Below, in pieces: positions 61,922 through 64,000 of a stretch of 64,000 nucleotides of DNA. The position numbers were made by a program, and so were the translations under genes. Location: contig NZ_FOFB01000004.1 in the NCBI RefSeq assembly GCF_900110645.1, positions 62,001 through 126,000 on the forward strand, in the 5' to 3' direction. The stretch comes from Neolewinella agarilytica. Its GTDB lineage: Bacteria > Bacteroidota > Bacteroidia > Chitinophagales > Saprospiraceae. The notes under the pieces are model-generated. The model had not been told where the DNA came from and did no database searches. It saw only the letters and a program-made list of their open reading frames with translations. How positions within the stretch are numbered: position 1 is the first letter of the stretch; every line of letters begins with the position of its first letter.

Positions 61922-61967
61922 TCTCTGTCATAGTTCCTACCTTGGTTCGCCATAACCAACCTGTGCC

Positions 61968-63641
61968 ATGATGCGTCCGTTTTACTCGCTTTCTCTATTA
62001 TTGCTATCCTTTATTTTCTTTAGCTGTAATACCTTGGTCATCGCTCAGGGGGCATCTTCCGCTGTGGTAAGTACTGAGTACGAGGACTTGCTTTCCCTTT
62101 TTAAGGAGTGGCGTACATTCGAGGAGCCACCACTACGTGATGGAGCGCCGGACTATACGGCCGAAACCTTCGCCCAGCGCCGCCCATCTTTCCGGAAACT
62201 GCAGGCGCGCTTACTGGCCTTTGATACCAGCGGATGGAGCATCCCGCAACGGGTAGACTGGCACCTCATCAGGGCAGAAATGAATGGCTACGATTTCAAC
62301 GAGCGCATCCTGCAGCCCTGGGCCCGCGACCCGGCCTTCTACAAGTCGCTCTGGATGTCGCGTAGTGATGTACCTGCCCACGAAGGCCCCACTCACCACG
62401 GAGTTACGGAGTTATGGACCTATTCCTTCCCACTGAGCCCGGCAGAGAAGGAACGCCTGCTCGGAGACCTTGGAAAGATACCAGCCTTAAACGCTCAGGC
62501 AAAAATTAACCTGACGGGCAACGCCCGGGAACTGTGGGTGGCCGGTATCCGGGATATTGAGGCCCAGGGCAAGAACCTTCAGTCTGTCCTTGCTCGAAAA
62601 GGGGTAGCTGAAGACGCGGACCTCGTCCGGGCGATAACGCAGGCGGTGCAGTCGACGGAGGAGTTGGTCGCCTGGCTACAATCGGAGGCCGCATCTAAAA
62701 CGGGACCTTCGGGCATTGGTAAGGAGAATTATACCTGGTACCTGCAAAACGTCCACCTGGTCCCTCTGAGCTGGGAGGATGAGGTGATGATCCTGAAACG
62801 GGAACTGGCGCGGGCGTGGTCCTCCCTTAAGCTGGAAGAGCACCGCAACCGCTCTCTTCCTCCACTCGTAGCTGCTGATACACCGGAAGCTTATGCACAA
62901 ATGGCGGATGAATCGGCCAAAAGCCTGATGAGTTTTCTGGAAGATCAGGACATCGTGACCGTGAAAGACTATTTCGACCCGGCATTGCGGGAGCACCTCG
63001 GTGGCTTCGTTCCTGCCGACACCCGGAACTTCTTCTGGATCACGGCGCATTATGACCAGCGTCCGCTCTACTCTCATTTTTACCACTGGTTTGAGCTGGC
63101 CCGGATGGATACCGAGCCGCATGCGAGCCCGGTCCGGAGAACGCCCTTACTGTATAATATCTTCGACTCCCGCAACGAAGGCGTGGCCACGGCCGTCGAG
63201 GAAATGTTTATGCAGGCAGGGCTTTACGACGATAACCCACGGGTCCGTGAGATCGTATACATCATGATCGCCCAGCGTGCTGCCCGGGGGCTGGGCTCTC
63301 TGTACGCCCACGCCAACGAGATGAGCATGGAAGAAGCCGGCGGCATTCACTCCACCTTTACCCCGCGCGGGTGGATGAAGACCGAAAAGGAATTACTCCT
63401 TTTTGAGCAGCACTTATACCTCCGGCAACCGGGTTACGGGACCAGCTACATCACCGGTAAATACCTGGTGGAAAACGCGATGGCTGACTTAGCCGTCCTG
63501 CGGGAAGCTCAGGGAAAACCCTTTTCGCTTAAAGACTTCTTTGATCAGCTCAACACCATGGGCAACATTCCCATCTCACTCGGCCACTGGGAAATGACGG
63601 GTGTAGATAGAGATTTGCGCAAGATTAGTAAGAATCAGTAG
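61968..63641 (+). CDS. DUF885 family exported protein
   Basis: A 557-residue protein. The N-terminus ([20 protein letters not shown]) is a signal peptide with possible lipobox FFSC, although cleavage after VIAQG is also plausible. The body matches DUF885, a mainly helical domain distantly like M3/M32 peptidases ([40 protein letters not shown]). In most DUF885 proteins this last motif begins HEG (HExxH-like relatives); here it is NEG, so the putative zinc ligand is lost or the family member is non-catalytic. Substrate unknown. Confidence 0.85.
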   Translation: MMRPFYSLSLLLLSFIFFSCNTLVIAQGASSAVVSTEYEDLLSLFKEWRTFEEPPLRDGAPDYTAETFAQRRPSFRKLQARLLAFDTSGWSIPQRVDWHLIRAEMNGYDFNERILQPWARDPAFYKSLWMSRSDVPAHEGPTHHGVTELWTYSFPLSPAEKERLLGDLGKIPALNAQAKINLTGNARELWVAGIRDIEAQGKNLQSVLARKGVAEDADLVRAITQAVQSTEELVAWLQSEAASKTGPSGIGKENYTWYLQNVHLVPLSWEDEVMILKRELARAWSSLKLEEHRNRSLPPLVAADTPEAYAQMADESAKSLMSFLEDQDIVTVKDYFDPALREHLGGFVPADTRNFFWITAHYDQRPLYSHFYHWFELARMDTEPHASPVRRTPLLYNIFDSRNEGVATAVEEMFMQAGLYDDNPRVREIVYIMIAQRAARGLGSLYAHANEMSMEEAGGIHSTFTPRGWMKTEKELLLFEQHLYLRQPGYGTSYITGKYLVENAMADLAVLREAQGKPFSLKDFFDQLNTMGNIPISLGHWEMTGVDRDLRKISKNQ

Positions 63642-63684
63642 GTGCCATTGGTTCAGGAAAGCGATTCTATCTTAAGTAATGCAT

Positions 63685-63731
63685 CCCTCGCGGCAGCTAA
63701 TTTCTCACTGCTTGACTCCTTGACTACTTGG
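63685..63731. repeat. octamer array at the end of the molybdopterin-dehydrogenase gene
   Basis: On the minus strand the TAG stop (63726-63724) begins TAG, TCAAGGAG, TCAAGCAG, TGAGAAAT in 8-bp steps. The sequence CCCTCGCGGCAGCTA (63685-63699) next to it is identical to 61870-61884 beside the array at 61.8 kb. Confidence 0.8.
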
Positions 63732-64000
63732 CTGAAAAAGGCATCCGCCGTACCCGTTCTCCGGTAAGCCGGTACACAGCATTGGCGATGGCGGCACCGA
63801 TTGGGCCCATTGGTGGTTCGCCTACGCCTCCGGGGACATCGTCATTTTCCAGCAAAATAACATCGATCTCCTTTGGGGCATCTTTCATTAATGCTATTTG
63901 GTAGGCGCCGTATAGTACCGGATACAGAGCTCCGTCTTCCACCTCCATTTTTTCGTAGAGGACGGCGCTGAGGCCCATAATGATACTACCCTCACATTGA
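63724..64000 (-). CDS. xanthine dehydrogenase-family molybdopterin-binding subunit (C-terminus only)
   Basis: The last 92 codons of a gene whose 5' part is outside the window. The visible part, CEGSIIMGLSAVLYEKMEVE, then DAPKEIDVILLENDDVPGGV, GEPPMGPIGAAIANAVYRLT and a basic end, is the C-terminus of the large Mo-cofactor subunit of the isoquinoline-1-oxidoreductase/aldehyde oxidase type (IorB-like). The motif GGVGEPPMGP contains the catalytic Glu region of the family. The stop codon opens an octamer array. Substrate unknown. Confidence 0.88.
   Translation of the reverse strand, partial: QCEGSIIMGLSAVLYEKMEVEDGALYPVLYGAYQIALMKDAPKEIDVILLENDDVPGGVGEPPMGPIGAAIANAVYRLTGERVRRMPFSAK

Overview
The window is one contiguous stretch of a Bacteroidota chromosome. 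The best guess is a marine saprospirian close to Lewinella/Neolewinella, but that is inference from gene content and no 16S gene is present. Evidence for Bacteroidota: an atpD-atpC pair away from the other ATP synthase genes; a 1608-residue PKD/SprB-repeat protein with a gliding-motility/type IX C-terminal signal next to a PorP/SprF gene; DUF4296, DUF2911 and PA2169-family proteins; BlaI/M56 and Fur/MerC pairs; and promoters of the form TTG-N19..21-TAnnTTTG (atpD, rpsU, tRNA-Asp, blaI, glucosaminidase). Shine-Dalgarno sequences are weak or absent.

Layout. 1-9 kb: DUF389 membrane protein (partial), LolD-like ATPase, purU, PA2169-family protein, atpD-atpC, two cell-envelope proteins. 9-13 kb: glucosaminidase, then an AT-rich island with an outer-membrane protein and a lipoprotein whose signal peptide is broken by a three-copy octamer, then a foldback element. 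13-17 kb: fbp, hldD, phosphatidylserine-decarboxylase-like protein. 17-26 kb: signalling (NarL-type regulator plus propeller kinase, PAS sigma-54 activator, DUF4296 lipoprotein, sixA, OmpR-type regulator plus kinase), then rpsU. 26-37 kb: nitrilase, SDR, giant adhesin-like protein plus PorP, flavin monooxygenase, FabH-like synthase. 37-50 kb: TPR kinase, hydroxyacid dehydrogenase, TRIC channel, DUF2911, BlaR1/BlaI pair, second PAS sigma-54 activator, TonB, Fur, MerC. 50-64 kb: sortilin/BNR-repeat protein, methyltransferase remnant, cupin, MDR reductase, small outer-membrane barrel, GIY-YIG gene beside tRNA-Asp, M20 amidohydrolase, SDF symporter, DsbA-like protein, DUF885 protein, and the end of a molybdopterin dehydrogenase subunit.

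The genes are mostly ordinary; the repeats are what stand out. (1) A short dispersed element with core GGGCGCGGACGCAGGTGCA occurs at least 21 times, mostly between genes, sometimes as inverted pairs, and six times inside coding regions, where it supplies signal-peptide, linker or ATP-lid residues. (2) Degenerate arrays with 8-bp periodicity, each locus with its own octamer and often both orientations, begin at stop codons (atpD, dsbA-like, xdh-like, probably lolD). (3) An octamer of the same type (CTAGTTTT x3) shifts a lipoprotein signal peptide out of frame; two copies would restore it exactly, so it is a candidate phase-variation switch or a recent slippage mutation. (4) A second, broken tRNA-Asp copy contains two GC palindromes in place of tRNA segments. 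Residue positions are approximate because everything was read by eye.
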